In this document: positions 18,397 through 26,880 of the stretch, one piece after another
How the letters are laid out: the number at the start of each line of letters is the position of its first letter
Position numbering within the stretch: position 1 is the stretch's first letter
Assembly: GCF_003286645.3 (NCBI RefSeq)
Contig: NZ_CP127382.2
Location: forward strand, 1-64,000
DNA length: 64,000 nucleotides
Source of the DNA: Aerococcus tenax
GTDB taxonomy: Bacteria > Bacillota > Bacilli > Lactobacillales > Aerococcaceae
Direction: 5' to 3'
Translations under genes and position numbers: made by a program
The notes under the pieces: model-generated
Told to the model about the DNA's origin: nothing
Seen by the model: the letters and a program-made list of their open reading frames with translations, nothing else
Database searches by the model: none

Positions 18397-18417
18397 GTTC
18401 TTAATTGAATTAAGAAC
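18397..18417 (+). promoter_or_regulatory. Perfect palindrome in the rpsF leader
   Basis: Arms GTTCTTAATT and AATTAAGAAC with a single central G lie in the leader RNA. It may be an operator or part of an autoregulatory RNA structure; I do not see the CCG bulge expected of the known S6:S18 binding motif. Confidence 0.45.
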
Positions 18418-18445
18418 CTTATAGACCAAAAGGAGGTGCGAACTG

Positions 18446-18748
18446 ATGAGTGAAAATGTAACAAAATATGAAGTGTTATACATTATCCGTCCAAACATTG
18501 ACAGTGAAGCTAAAGAGGCTTTAGTGAAACGTTTTGACGATATCCTAACTTCAAACGGCACAACAATCACTAAATCAGAAGATTGGCAAAAATTGCGTTT
18601 CGCATATGAAATCAATGATTTCCGTGAAGGTGTTTACCACTTGATCGAATGCGAAGCTGAAGACGCAGCCGGAATTGATGAATTCAACCGTCTTGCCAAG
18701 ATTAATGACGACATTTTACGTCATATGATTACAAAAGTTGAAGCTTAG
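18446..18748 (+). CDS. rpsF: 30S ribosomal protein S6
   Basis: S6 pairs with S18 on the platform of the 30S subunit. The product is 100 aa; [20 protein letters not shown] and [22 protein letters not shown] are typical of the family. AAAGGAGGTG precedes ATG 18446. It is first in the rpsF-ssb-rpsR operon, the universal Firmicutes arrangement. Confidence 0.97.
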   Translation: MSENVTKYEVLYIIRPNIDSEAKEALVKRFDDILTSNGTTITKSEDWQKLRFAYEINDFREGVYHLIECEAEDAAGIDEFNRLAKINDDILRHMITKVEA

Positions 18749-18783
18749 TGATAAGAAGTAAGTCTTAAGAGAGGGGTCATTGT

Positions 18784-19356
18784 ATGATTAATAATGTCGT
18801 CTTAGTCGGCCGATTAACTCGGGAAGTTGATCTACGTTATACCCAAAGTGGAACTGCAGTAGCCAACTTTACTGTAGCTTGTGACCGTAACTACCGCAAT
18901 GCCCAAGGTGAAACTCAAACGGATTTCATCAATTGTGTGATGTGGCGTAAAGCTGCTGAAAACTTTGCTAAATTTACACGAAAAGGTTCTTTGGTAGGGA
19001 TTGAAGGCAATATTCAAACCCGTAACTACGAAAACCAACAAGGCCAACGTGTTTATGTGACCGAAGTCTTAGCGAATAACTTTAGCTTACTGGAACCTAA
19101 GAGTGTCACTGAACAACGCCCACAAGCCAGTGACAATGGCAATAACTTTGCCAACCCAGGCAATAATTTTGCTAATGACTCTTTTGGCTCTAATCAAAGC
19201 TTTGGCGGCTATAATAATCAACAAGATTCCCCTTCAATGAATGATAACAGCTTTGGTGGATCCAATGACCCATTTGCTGGTGGAAACAATAATCCTTTCC
19301 CATCAAATGATAATGACGGATCGATCAATATCGCTGATGATGATCTTCCATTCTAG
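18784..19356 (+). CDS. ssb: Single-stranded DNA-binding protein
   Basis: Covers single-stranded DNA in replication and recombination. The product is 190 aa with an OB fold at 1-110 ([20 protein letters not shown]). A linker rich in N, G, F, Q and S follows at about 115-180, and the acidic protein-interaction tip is DDDLPF. It sits 35 bases after rpsF. Confidence 0.97.
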   Translation: MINNVVLVGRLTREVDLRYTQSGTAVANFTVACDRNYRNAQGETQTDFINCVMWRKAAENFAKFTRKGSLVGIEGNIQTRNYENQQGQRVYVTEVLANNFSLLEPKSVTEQRPQASDNGNNFANPGNNFANDSFGSNQSFGGYNNQQDSPSMNDNSFGGSNDPFAGGNNNPFPSNDNDGSINIADDDLPF

Positions 19357-19383
19357 TGGAATGGACAAAGGAGGATAATGAAC

Positions 19384-19623
19384 ATGGCACAAAATCGTCG
19401 CCGTGGTGGACGCAGACGTAGAAAAGTATGTTTCTTCTGCGCTAACCATATGGACTTTATTGATTATAAAGATACCGATTTGCTAAGTCGTTACGTTTCT
19501 GACAAGGGTAAAATCTTACCACGTCGCGTAACTGGTACCTGTGCTAAACACCAACGTACCTTAACTTCAGCAATCAAGCGTGCACGGATTATGGCCCTCT
19601 TGCCATTTACCGTTGCTGAATAA
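19384..19623 (+). CDS. rpsR: 30S ribosomal protein S18
   Basis: S18 partners with S6 in the 30S platform. The ATG at 19384 is favoured because AAAGGAGG at 19367-19374 is then 9 bases away; an ATG at 19378 is only 3 bases from it. The product is 79 aa, opening with a basic RRRGGRRRR stretch followed by KVCFFC. The cysteines CFFC and GTC suggest the zinc-binding (C+) form. Confidence 0.96.
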   Translation: MAQNRRRGGRRRRKVCFFCANHMDFIDYKDTDLLSRYVSDKGKILPRRVTGTCAKHQRTLTSAIKRARIMALLPFTVAE

Positions 19624-19634
19624 TAAAATTTTAA

Positions 19635-19667
19635 AGGAGGCTGTGATAATCATCGCAGTCTTTTTTG
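19635..19667 (+). terminator. Terminator after rpsR
   Basis: Imperfect stem with G-U pairs (GGCTGTGAT / ATCGCAGTCT) followed by TTTTTT. Confidence 0.65.
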
Positions 19668-19757
19668 TACTCTTTTCTGCTGAGCGGACGAAAGTTGCCC
19701 AAGCATGACTCTAATGCAGAAATAACTTATCAACACGTGGACAAAAAATAAAGATAA

Positions 19758-19800
19758 TTTGTCTATTATAATTGACAAAATAAAAACATTCGATTATACT
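19758..19800 (+). promoter_or_regulatory. Promoter and operator of the XRE/DUF3278 pair
   Basis: TTGACA (19772-19777), 17-base spacer, TATACT (19795-19800). An inverted repeat TTTGTC (19758-19763) / GACAAA (19774-19779) overlaps the -35 box, as expected for autorepression by the XRE protein. Confidence 0.7.
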
Positions 19801-19840
19801 GTCGTATATTACTGACAGCGCTGTGAAATTGGTGAGGTGG

Positions 19841-20053
19841 ATGATGAATCGCTTAAAATATTACCGCACACGGGCGGGATTATCGCAAAAATCTCTAGCT
19901 GAAGAGATCGGCGTGGCTCGTCAAACCGTAAATATGATTGAAAATGACCGTTATAACCCAAGTCTCGAGCTCTGCATTGCCTTAGCCAAAGCCTTAGATA
20001 CTGACTTAAATGCTTTATTTTGGGAGAAAGATGATGATGATAAAGAAGAATAG
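19841..20053 (+). CDS. XRE-family helix-turn-helix regulator
   Basis: A single Cro/CI-type helix-turn-helix of about 70 aa with no extra domain: SQKSLAEEIGVARQTVNMIENDRYNPS is the HTH with its recognition helix. GGTGAGGTGG precedes the ATG pair at 19841 and 19844. The acidic tail is DDDDKEE. It overlaps the next gene, encoding a DUF3278 membrane protein; such pairs are common in lactobacilli and relatives, where the membrane partner may sense a signal and control the regulator. That role is an inference. Confidence 0.85.
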   Translation: MMNRLKYYRTRAGLSQKSLAEEIGVARQTVNMIENDRYNPSLELCIALAKALDTDLNALFWEKDDDDKEE

Positions 20054-20555
20054 CCTCTATATTCGTTTCTTGAAATTCTTTTATGGCGTCGAAGAGATGG
20101 ATGAATACCGTCTTAGCCAATGTGAACGTATGGGGAACAAGAGTTTCATTTTTCTATGGTTTTGGGAAGCCATTTTATTCCTAATCGCCCTCTTTTTCTC
20201 AGCAGACCAGTCATTACTAGCCTTTAACTTCATGTTATGGGGATCATTTTTGGGGATAGCACTGACTATAGTCTATATTCTGATCTTTTCAATGAAATTA
20301 GGTATTATGGTAAAGGAAATTGATGCCTCTGACTACACGGCCAATAAAAAGCGGATACGGAAGAAAGTCACAAAGAGTTCCCTTATCTATGGGGTCATTC
20401 TTTTTCTTTTTCAGAGTTTAGGACAAAAGGTAAAAGAAGGTACCTTTCATTTTGGCATAAGAGAATGTGTTTTTCTTTTAGTAGCAATGGTCACATTTTA
20501 CCTGATCATGTATTATATGAATATGCGCTTATTAAAGAAATACGAAGATTCTTAA
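20031..20555 (+). CDS. DUF3278-like membrane protein
   Basis: About 174 aa from the ATG triplet at 20031-20039, which follows GGGAGA. The first 30 residues (LYIRFLKFFYGVEEMDEYR) match the typical opening of DUF3278 proteins paired with XRE regulators. Four hydrophobic segments lie near 42-60, 66-90, 118-135 and 142-162, and the C terminus is basic. It overlaps the XRE gene by 23 bases, so expression is coupled. Function is not established. Confidence 0.75.
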   Translation: MMMIKKNSLYIRFLKFFYGVEEMDEYRLSQCERMGNKSFIFLWFWEAILFLIALFFSADQSLLAFNFMLWGSFLGIALTIVYILIFSMKLGIMVKEIDASDYTANKKRIRKKVTKSSLIYGVILFLFQSLGQKVKEGTFHFGIRECVFLLVAMVTFYLIMYYMNMRLLKKYEDS

Positions 20556-20572
20556 TCTGTAAATTGTCTCCC

Positions 20573-20879
20573 TGTGGATAAATGAAAAGTGGATAAATTA
20601 TATAGGTCTAGCTTGTGAGCTAGCCCTTTTTTGTGGATAAGTGTTTCACGTGGAACAAAAAAACACAGTAGATTTTCACTTGTGGATAAATCTGTTAATA
20701 AAACGAATGTTCTAGCTTGAAACCTTGCTACTAAGGCCTTTGTCATTGTGGATAAGTGTTCGGCTTATAAGTGTTCTGCTAGGAATAAAACTATTTTCGA
20801 TGGTCTTATCCACAAGTGGATATCATTTACTCACAGTGGATAGAGTTCAGAGTATTTTAATTATTAAGCTTGTGGATAA
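20573..20879. other. Cluster of DnaA boxes
   Basis: Six perfect TGTGGATAA / TTATCCACA 9-mers at 20573, 20632, 20681, 20747, 20806 (reverse orientation) and 20871 lie within 307 bp. AGTGGATA-type near matches lie at 20588, 20815 and 20836. This is denser than the dnaA-dnaN gap. It opens a 2.7-kb stretch without genes (20556-23233). Confidence 0.85.
20642..20657. other. parS: parS site 1
   Basis: TGTTTCACGTGGAACA, one base from the ParB/Spo0J consensus palindrome, inside the DnaA-box cluster. Confidence 0.85.
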
Positions 20880-21390
20880 GCTATAAGATTGACTCAAAGG
20901 AAATCCGTCTAAGTTGAAACCTATTACCTATTTCATTCATCATTCATCGTCTAGTCTATGGCTAGGTGTATGTAATGGTTATTTCTGGATTGGGACTTCT
21001 TTATAACTTGACTATAATCTTTTTAGCTATTGTTTTGCTTATTTGTAGAGAACTTTCTTTATTACTTAGTAAATAAGAGATGATTAATTGAGTACAAGGT
21101 GTGCTGTTGTTTTATTAATAATATTAGCTGGGGTTTTATTGGGTTATTAGCTTTATATACTACTTACTCTTTTTCATTTAAGATAAACCTGTAAACTACT
21201 AAGTTAAATAAATATAGATAGAGCTATTGGCTATGGAATACCTTCTTCTTTTTTTGAGTTAATGACTTTATTAATATTTTGATTAAGCTAGTAGTACATT
21301 ATAAGGAAAGCATTTAAATGAAAATTTATTTCCAGAATAAGTCGTAGTTTAGTTAATAAGGATACCTCTGCCTAACTACTAACTGACTTA

Positions 21391-21406
21391 TGTTTCACGT
21401 GAAACA
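21391..21406. other. parS: parS site 2
   Basis: TGTTTCACGTGAAACA, a perfect ParB/Spo0J palindrome. Confidence 0.92.
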
Positions 21407-21726
21407 TCTCTACTTTGAATGCTTCTTTGTAATTTAGAGTATAGTCCTTCCTTGTCTTGCTCTTGTTTAATTATATAAATTCTTTCTTATCCTAAGGCTA
21501 TTATCATCTTGCTTGTTGTTTTTCTTTTTGAGGGTGGGTGGATCAATTTGATTTTACTTTATTTCTGTCTTACGACTTTAACCATTTGGATGCCTTTTGT
21601 AAGAACGCTTATCCCTCCCCCAATAACCTCTATTCTTACTAGATAGGTATATCAGACTGCTATAAGGATTGAATAGGCCTATATAAATAATCCAATATAA
21701 TTCAATATCTATTTATTTTACAGAGT

Positions 21727-21742
21727 TGTTCCACGTGAAACA
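21727..21742. other. parS: parS site 3
   Basis: TGTTCCACGTGAAACA; the variation is at a position that is degenerate in the known consensus. Confidence 0.88.
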
Positions 21743-21785
21743 TGTAATTTCTCTGTTTAACAGTTTTATAATTTTCATATATAAA

Positions 21786-21801
21786 TGTTTCACGTGGAAC
21801 A
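21786..21801. other. parS: parS site 4
   Basis: TGTTTCACGTGGAACA, 43 bases after site 3. Confidence 0.88.
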
Positions 21802-22057
21802 TCATACAGTTATTTGAGAGATTGTTTACTTTATATAGTGGCTTGATTTTAAAGGAGCTAATAACTATAAAATAAAGAGGCATATTTTTAGTGTTAAGTT
21901 TAACCATTTGGTGCTTAGCTTATTGCATCATTATAGTTCTTGTTATACAGACTTGTTATGTTTAGTGTTGGGAAATTAAGCTATGGAACAGTTAAAAAAA
22001 GTGTGAAACAAGGCATAAACAGATTGTAAATTAAATAAACCCTTTTAAAAGTCCTAT

Positions 22058-22073
22058 TGTTTCACGTGAAACA
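22058..22073. other. parS: parS site 5
   Basis: Perfect TGTTTCACGTGAAACA, with symmetry extending one base on each side. Confidence 0.92.
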
Positions 22074-22087
22074 ATGAATATAAATGA

Positions 22088-22116
22088 GCCTGGGACAAAA
22101 GTCCCAGGTTCTTTTT
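22088..22116 (+). terminator. Orphan terminator-like hairpin
   Basis: CCTGGGAC-aaaa-GTCCCAGG followed by TTCTTTTT, in the gene-free region directly before repeat copy B. Confidence 0.6.
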
Positions 22117-22119
22117 AAA

Positions 22120-22262
22120 ACACGAACTATCTATTCAAAACGTGCTCCAAAAGTCAGCCCTGACGTCCACTTCACGAACTATGTGCGATAGTTTTGCAAC
22201 TATCTACCACATAGTTCGTTCGCTCCAGTGGTTCAGAGCTCTTTTGACTTTTGTCACACTCT
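22120..22262 (+). repeat. Structured intergenic repeat, copy B
   Basis: Diverged copy with CTATTCAAAACGTGCTCC on the left and TTGTCACACTCT on the right. Nested arms are CAAAAGTCA/TGACTTTTG, CTGA/TCAG and CCACT/AGTGG around a core of CGAACTATGTG/CACATAGTTCG and GATAGTT/AACTATC. Arm sequences differ from the other copies but are again complementary. Confidence 0.75.
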
Positions 22263-22381
22263 CAATATGAGCAAAGGTTTACAAGATTTTTTAGTAAAAG
22301 TAAGTTATGAAGCTCATATACTTATATACGTACGCTCGATCCATTTGTTAGTTAAAGCTAAGTAATCGTCTATTTTTAGAA

Positions 22382-22397
22382 TGTTTCACGTGAAACA
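22382..22397. other. parS: parS site 6
   Basis: Perfect TGTTTCACGTGAAACA. Confidence 0.92.
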
Positions 22398-22916
22398 TTC
22401 CATTATGTAGCAATTTTTCTCCTACATACGACGAATATTAATAGCTAATTAATCTAATCCATTCTAAAGGAGAGGCACTATACTGATAAATTACTATCTA
22501 TTAACTAACCTATATAAAGAATAGAAAGCAAAAAGATTTCTGTATATTTACATTGCTATTGCTCTTAGTACTAGGTTATTCGTATAAGGCTTTATAAATT
22601 AATTATATGATTAGTAATTAGTAGCTTTGGTTGCATTTATAACTAGTCTGTACTTCTGATAAGGATAATTGTTTAGTCTCCTTTCTTGATTAAGGTAAAT
22701 AACTTATAGTATCTACTAATTTGCTTATGGATAAGACCTATGTAAGGAGATTAGATTATTGATAGGTCTTTTAAGACTTAAGGTTAAAGTCTTCCTAGCT
22801 TTATACAATTGTAGTGATAAGTTTCAGCTACTAGTCTTATATAGAAATAGGTGTCTGAATTCCCTATTTAGATATCGCTTTTAATTTATATTTGCAAATT
22901 CAGAAATAAGAAAGTA

Positions 22917-22932
22917 TGTTTCACGTGAAACA
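22917..22932. other. parS: parS site 7
   Basis: Perfect TGTTTCACGTGAAACA, about 300 bases before gdpP. Confidence 0.92.
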
Positions 22933-23233
22933 TTTCTGTAAAATCAAGATATTCCTTTATAGGCAGGGCTCCTTTTATATCTTCTTATATAAAATAGAAG
23001 ATATTTCTACCGTTCAGGTTTAATAACTTGTATTGATTATTAAATCTAGGCTTGAACTCTTAAAACTTACCTTATTCCGATGACAGCTTTTTAAATGAAA
23101 CTAATGCTTCTTCCCCCACCGATCCCTACAGCCTCATATAGCCCAAGAATAGGAAATCTTTAGAATTTATTAAAAATATGGTAAAATAGAGGATGTATGT
23201 ATACTTTTATCGTTAACTACAAAGGAGAAAAAT

Positions 23234-25264
23234 ATGAAAGATAATAAACATAGTGGACGTCTGTCCAATATCTTAAATCAATCCAATATTTTTGTGCCTT
23301 TGGTTATTGCTGCCATCTTAGTTTTCCTAGCGGTAGGGATGTTAATGCATAACAATCCCTTAATTGCCATGATTTCATTTCTTTTGGTTATTTTTGCTAT
23401 TATTCTAGTTTATGTGGCGTTCAGGTTGATTGAACAGGAACTGAATAAGCAGGTTTATGATCTCACTGATGATATTCAAACCATTGAAAATGAAATTCTT
23501 TTACAGATCCCCCTAGGAATTATTTTGTTTGAAGAGGATGACACCATACGTTGGATGAATCCCTATATGCAAAATTACTTTAATAGTAGTGATACTTTAG
23601 GCAATAAGATTGATGACGTGGATAGCGTTTTATCCGATATCTACCACCAATTAAAAGAAACGGATGAAGATGATGTCACAGGCCACCCAATTTCCTGGGA
23701 TGACCACTACCTCTCTGTGGGACTTTTGGAAGACCAAAATGCCATGTATATGCTAGATATCACTGAGTATGGTCGTATTGCAGATGTGGCTGACAAGAAC
23801 CGTCTAGTCATTGCCAACATCTTAATTGACAACTATGACGAAACCATCGCTTCCTATTCCGACCGGCGGAAATCCACAGTGGATAACTTTATGACTAAGC
23901 AATTATTCGCTTGGGCTAAGAAGTTTGGTTCTTTTATCAAGCGTTTGGATGATGACCGTTTCCTCTTAGTCACTACTTATGGGGAATTGATGGAAATGGA
24001 AGAAGATCGCTTTTCAGTCATCGATACCATTCGCGAGACGACCTCTAAGGGAAACTTCCCCTTGACCATTTCCATGGGGATTTCTTACCAAGAGGAGGAT
24101 GACGAAGCCCCAGATATTGGTAAAATTAACGAAATTGCCCAATCTAACTTGGATTTAGCCCTCAGTCGTGGGGGAGACCAAGTGGTGATTAAGATTGAAA
24201 GCGAAAAAGCGCGTTACTATGGTGGGAAAACCAACCCCATGGTAAAGAGAACACATGTTCGCTCTCGCCAAATCGCAACCACCATTGCTCAAATGATGCA
24301 ACAAAACGAATCCATCTTTGTTATGGGTCACGATTATCCGGATATGGATGCCATCGGGGCCTGCATTGGGATTCGACGCATTGCCGAGATGAATGATCGC
24401 AAGTGTCATATTATTATCGATGAATCGCGGATTAATTCTGATATTGAGAAGTTACTGGTGGAATTGCGTAAGGACGAGGTCATTAATGAAGCGATCATTA
24501 GTCCCCAAGAGGCTGAAGAGCTGATTGAACACAATTCCTTACTCTTTATCGTTGATGTTCACCGGCCTTCGATTACTACCGCACCGAAGTTGATTGATAT
24601 GGTGAATGGGGTTGTGGTTATCGACCACCATCGTAAAGGGGAAGAATATCCTGAGAATGTCCTCCTAGAGTATATTGAACCCTATGCCTCATCAACCTGT
24701 GAGCTGATTACCGAGTTCTTTGAATATCAAAATGCTTCCTCTAAATCCATTAACCGGATTGAAGCAACGACTATGTTAGCTGGGATTATTATTGACTCCA
24801 GAAACTTTACCCTAAGAACGGGATCACGGACCTTTGACGCCGCTTCTTACTTAAAATCCTGTGGGGCCGATTCAATCCTGATTCAAGAGTTCCTCAAGGA
24901 GGACTTATCCGAATACATTAAACGGAATGAATTGATTGAAAGTGTCGACATCATGCCACCTTACTATGGGATCGCTGCGGGGGATGATGACACGGTCTAT
25001 TCCACAGTGACTGCAGCTCAAGCTGCTGACTCCTTACTATCCATGAATGGCATTGTGGCTTCCTTCGTGGTCTTCTTAAGGGAAGACAAGCGGGTAGGAA
25101 TCTCTGCTCGTAGTATGGGGAACGTCAATGTTCAAACCGTTATGGAAGAACTTGGTGGTGGTGGTCACTTGTCTAATGCCGCTACCCAAATTTCTGATGT
25201 TAGTGTCAGCCAAGCCCGTGAGCTTTTAGTTGATGCGATTAAGAAACAAAGTGAGGAAGACTAG
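23234..25264 (+). CDS. gdpP: Cyclic-di-AMP phosphodiesterase GdpP
   Basis: Membrane-bound enzyme that hydrolyses c-di-AMP to pApA. The product is 676 aa in the full four-part form: two membrane helices (about 20-37 and 43-64), a PAS-like sensor (about 75-175), a degenerate GGDEF domain (about 180-305, ending LSRGGDQVVIKI), and a DHH/DHHA1 phosphodiesterase (about 335-670). The catalytic motifs are HDYPDMDAIGA, DVHRPS, DHHRKGEEY and GGGGHLSNAATQ. AAAGGAG precedes ATG 23234. The synthase gene cdaA is also in this window (58.7-59.5 kb). Confidence 0.96.
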   Translation: MKDNKHSGRLSNILNQSNIFVPLVIAAILVFLAVGMLMHNNPLIAMISFLLVIFAIILVYVAFRLIEQELNKQVYDLTDDIQTIENEILLQIPLGIILFEEDDTIRWMNPYMQNYFNSSDTLGNKIDDVDSVLSDIYHQLKETDEDDVTGHPISWDDHYLSVGLLEDQNAMYMLDITEYGRIADVADKNRLVIANILIDNYDETIASYSDRRKSTVDNFMTKQLFAWAKKFGSFIKRLDDDRFLLVTTYGELMEMEEDRFSVIDTIRETTSKGNFPLTISMGISYQEEDDEAPDIGKINEIAQSNLDLALSRGGDQVVIKIESEKARYYGGKTNPMVKRTHVRSRQIATTIAQMMQQNESIFVMGHDYPDMDAIGACIGIRRIAEMNDRKCHIIIDESRINSDIEKLLVELRKDEVINEAIISPQEAEELIEHNSLLFIVDVHRPSITTAPKLIDMVNGVVVIDHHRKGEEYPENVLLEYIEPYASSTCELITEFFEYQNASSKSINRIEATTMLAGIIIDSRNFTLRTGSRTFDAASYLKSCGADSILIQEFLKEDLSEYIKRNELIESVDIMPPYYGIAAGDDDTVYSTVTAAQAADSLLSMNGIVASFVVFLREDKRVGISARSMGNVNVQTVMEELGGGGHLSNAATQISDVSVSQARELLVDAIKKQSEED

Positions 25265-25318
25265 GCAGGGAGACTGTCAAAAAAGCAGAGTTTTAACTTT
25301 TATTATATAGGAAGGAAG

Positions 25319-25362
25319 ATAATCAACATGGGACAGTCTGGCTCTTGTTGATTATTTTCTTT
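25319..25362 (+). promoter_or_regulatory. Hairpin with a tiny ORF before fetA
   Basis: ATAATCAAC (25319-25327) pairs perfectly with GTTGATTAT (25347-25355), followed by TTTTCTTT. Inside the loop a 7-codon frame, ATG GGA CAG TCT GGC TCT TGT TGA (25328-25351), follows GGAAGGAAG. A second stem AGACTGTC (25271-25278) / GACAGTCT (25332-25339) is mutually exclusive with the first. It may be the gdpP terminator, an attenuator for the transporter, or both. Confidence 0.5.
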
Positions 25363-25381
25363 ATCAGGAAAGTAGGTAATT

Positions 25382-26092
25382 ATGAAAGAGAATATTATCC
25401 AAGTCGACCATTTAAATATTGCTAGTGACCAAGGGGCTATTATTAAGGACTTATCCTTTTCCATTGCAGCGGGTGAATTCGTCGGGATCAAAGGGCCTTC
25501 CGGTTCAGGAAAGAGTACCTTATTGAAATACTTGGCCCAATTATATGACCCGGCTTTACAAGTTTCCGGCACCTACCAACTAAATGGCCAAGCGATCGAG
25601 GATTACCCACCAACCACTATTCGTAAACAAGTTTCCTACTGTTTCCAATCGCCACAATTATTTGGTCATACCGTCAGGGAAAACCTGGCTTTTCCTTTTG
25701 AAATTCGTGGGGAGGATTTTGATGAAGACTTAGCCAAGCGCGGCTTAGAAGCTATGGCCTTGGATACGCAATTTATCGATAAGGAAATTGACACCTTATC
25801 AGGCGGGGAGAAGCAACGGGTGGCTTTAATTCGGAACCTCTTTTTTGAACCCAAGGTGCTCTTATTAGATGAGATTACCAGTGCCCTGGATGCCAAGTCC
25901 CGTGACCTGGTCTGGTCCTGGCTAAAAGATTATCGCGCTAAACACCAGGTAACCTACTTGATGGTTTCTCACATTGATTCCGAACATGAGATGACCGACC
26001 GAACGCTGACCTTATCAGCTACGGAAAAAGCGCCAGCTGATGAAGATGAATCAGCCAGCCAAGCAAACCTAGGGGGTGAAGTGGGTGAATAG
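25382..26092 (+). CDS. fetA: ABC transporter ATP-binding protein, FetA/YbbL-like
   Basis: ATPase partner of the UPF0014/FetB membrane proteins that follow. The product is 236 aa. Walker A is GPSGSGKST near residue 37, the Q-loop is SYCFQSPQLFG near 82-92, the signature is LSGGEKQRVALIRN near 140, and Walker B is LLLDEITSALD near 161. In E. coli FetAB is linked to iron export and oxidative-stress tolerance; other relatives are less clear. The gene ends inside the start of the first fetB-like gene. Confidence 0.8.
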   Translation: MKENIIQVDHLNIASDQGAIIKDLSFSIAAGEFVGIKGPSGSGKSTLLKYLAQLYDPALQVSGTYQLNGQAIEDYPPTTIRKQVSYCFQSPQLFGHTVRENLAFPFEIRGEDFDEDLAKRGLEAMALDTQFIDKEIDTLSGGEKQRVALIRNLFFEPKVLLLDEITSALDAKSRDLVWSWLKDYRAKHQVTYLMVSHIDSEHEMTDRTLTLSATEKAPADEDESASQANLGGEVGE

Positions 26093-26867
26093 TATGCTCC
26101 AAGCTAACCCCCTTTCCCTAGTTCTCAGTGCGGGTCTGGTGGTGATTAGCCTCTACATTTCCTACCGCCAACGCTTAGACTTAGAGAGCGAACTGGTCAC
26201 TTCCGCTTTTCGAGTGGTCCTGCAGCTCTATCTGGTGGGTTTAGTCCTTTCCTTTATTTTTGATATCAACCACCCCCTCCTGACCGCCACTTTAATTGGT
26301 CTGATTATTATTAATGCGGCCTTTCACGCGGCCAAACGGGGACAGGGGATTGACCATGTTTTTTGGATCTCGCTCTTAGCCATTAGCTTTACGGTAGTCG
26401 GGACGCTTTCCTTACTAGTCCTAGCTGGGGCCCTGGCTTTTACGCCTTCTCAGGTGATTGCCTTAGGAGGAACCATTGCTGGGAATTCCATGACGGCTCT
26501 GGGTCTAGCCTATGGGCATTTACTGACTACTTTCGACCAAGATAGCCAAAAAATCCAAGAACGCTTAGCCTTAGGAGCCAATCCCAAGCAGGCGTCCATG
26601 GGAATAATCCGCCAAGCCATGCAAAAGGGGATGCGGCCAACCTTGGACAAAGCCTATGCGGTGGGGATTGTGACCTTTCCGGGGACTATGAATGGTTTGC
26701 TCTTTGCTGGGGTAGAACCTAAGACTGCCATTATGTACCAGATGATGATTATGTTCACCCATATCTCAACGGCAACCATCGCTTCTTACGTGGCCACCCA
26801 CTTTGCTTATCAGAGTTTCTTTGATGGCCGGCAACGCTTAAAATTAAGCGGCCATAGCCAGGATTAG
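26085..26867 (+). CDS. fetB: FetB-like permease (UPF0014), first copy
   Basis: Membrane protein with about seven hydrophobic segments and the family motifs ALGGTIAGNSMTALGLA and ERLALGANPKQAS, plus VTFPGTMNGLLFAGVEP. GTG 26085 follows AGGGGGTG at a good distance; GTG 26076 and ATG 26094 are alternatives. About 260 aa. It is coupled to fetA by overlap. A second homologous permease follows 13 bases later. Confidence 0.82.
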   Translation: MNSMLQANPLSLVLSAGLVVISLYISYRQRLDLESELVTSAFRVVLQLYLVGLVLSFIFDINHPLLTATLIGLIIINAAFHAAKRGQGIDHVFWISLLAISFTVVGTLSLLVLAGALAFTPSQVIALGGTIAGNSMTALGLAYGHLLTTFDQDSQKIQERLALGANPKQASMGIIRQAMQKGMRPTLDKAYAVGIVTFPGTMNGLLFAGVEPKTAIMYQMMIMFTHISTATIASYVATHFAYQSFFDGRQRLKLSGHSQD

Positions 26868-26880
26868 GAGGAGGAATAGC

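Noticed and set aside
20573..20879. A second replication origin
   Set aside because: Many DnaA boxes are present, but no trio or adjacent unwinding sequence in the correct orientation; called a DnaA-box cluster only.
20552..21907. Short minus-strand frames in the parS/DnaA-box region
   Set aside because: They run through DnaA boxes or parS sites, lack ribosome sites and have low-complexity composition.
24155..24409. 84-codon frame antisense to gdpP
   Set aside because: Shadow of the gdpP reading frame without start signals; the same holds for the other antisense frames in gyrA, gyrB, dnaA and glmM.
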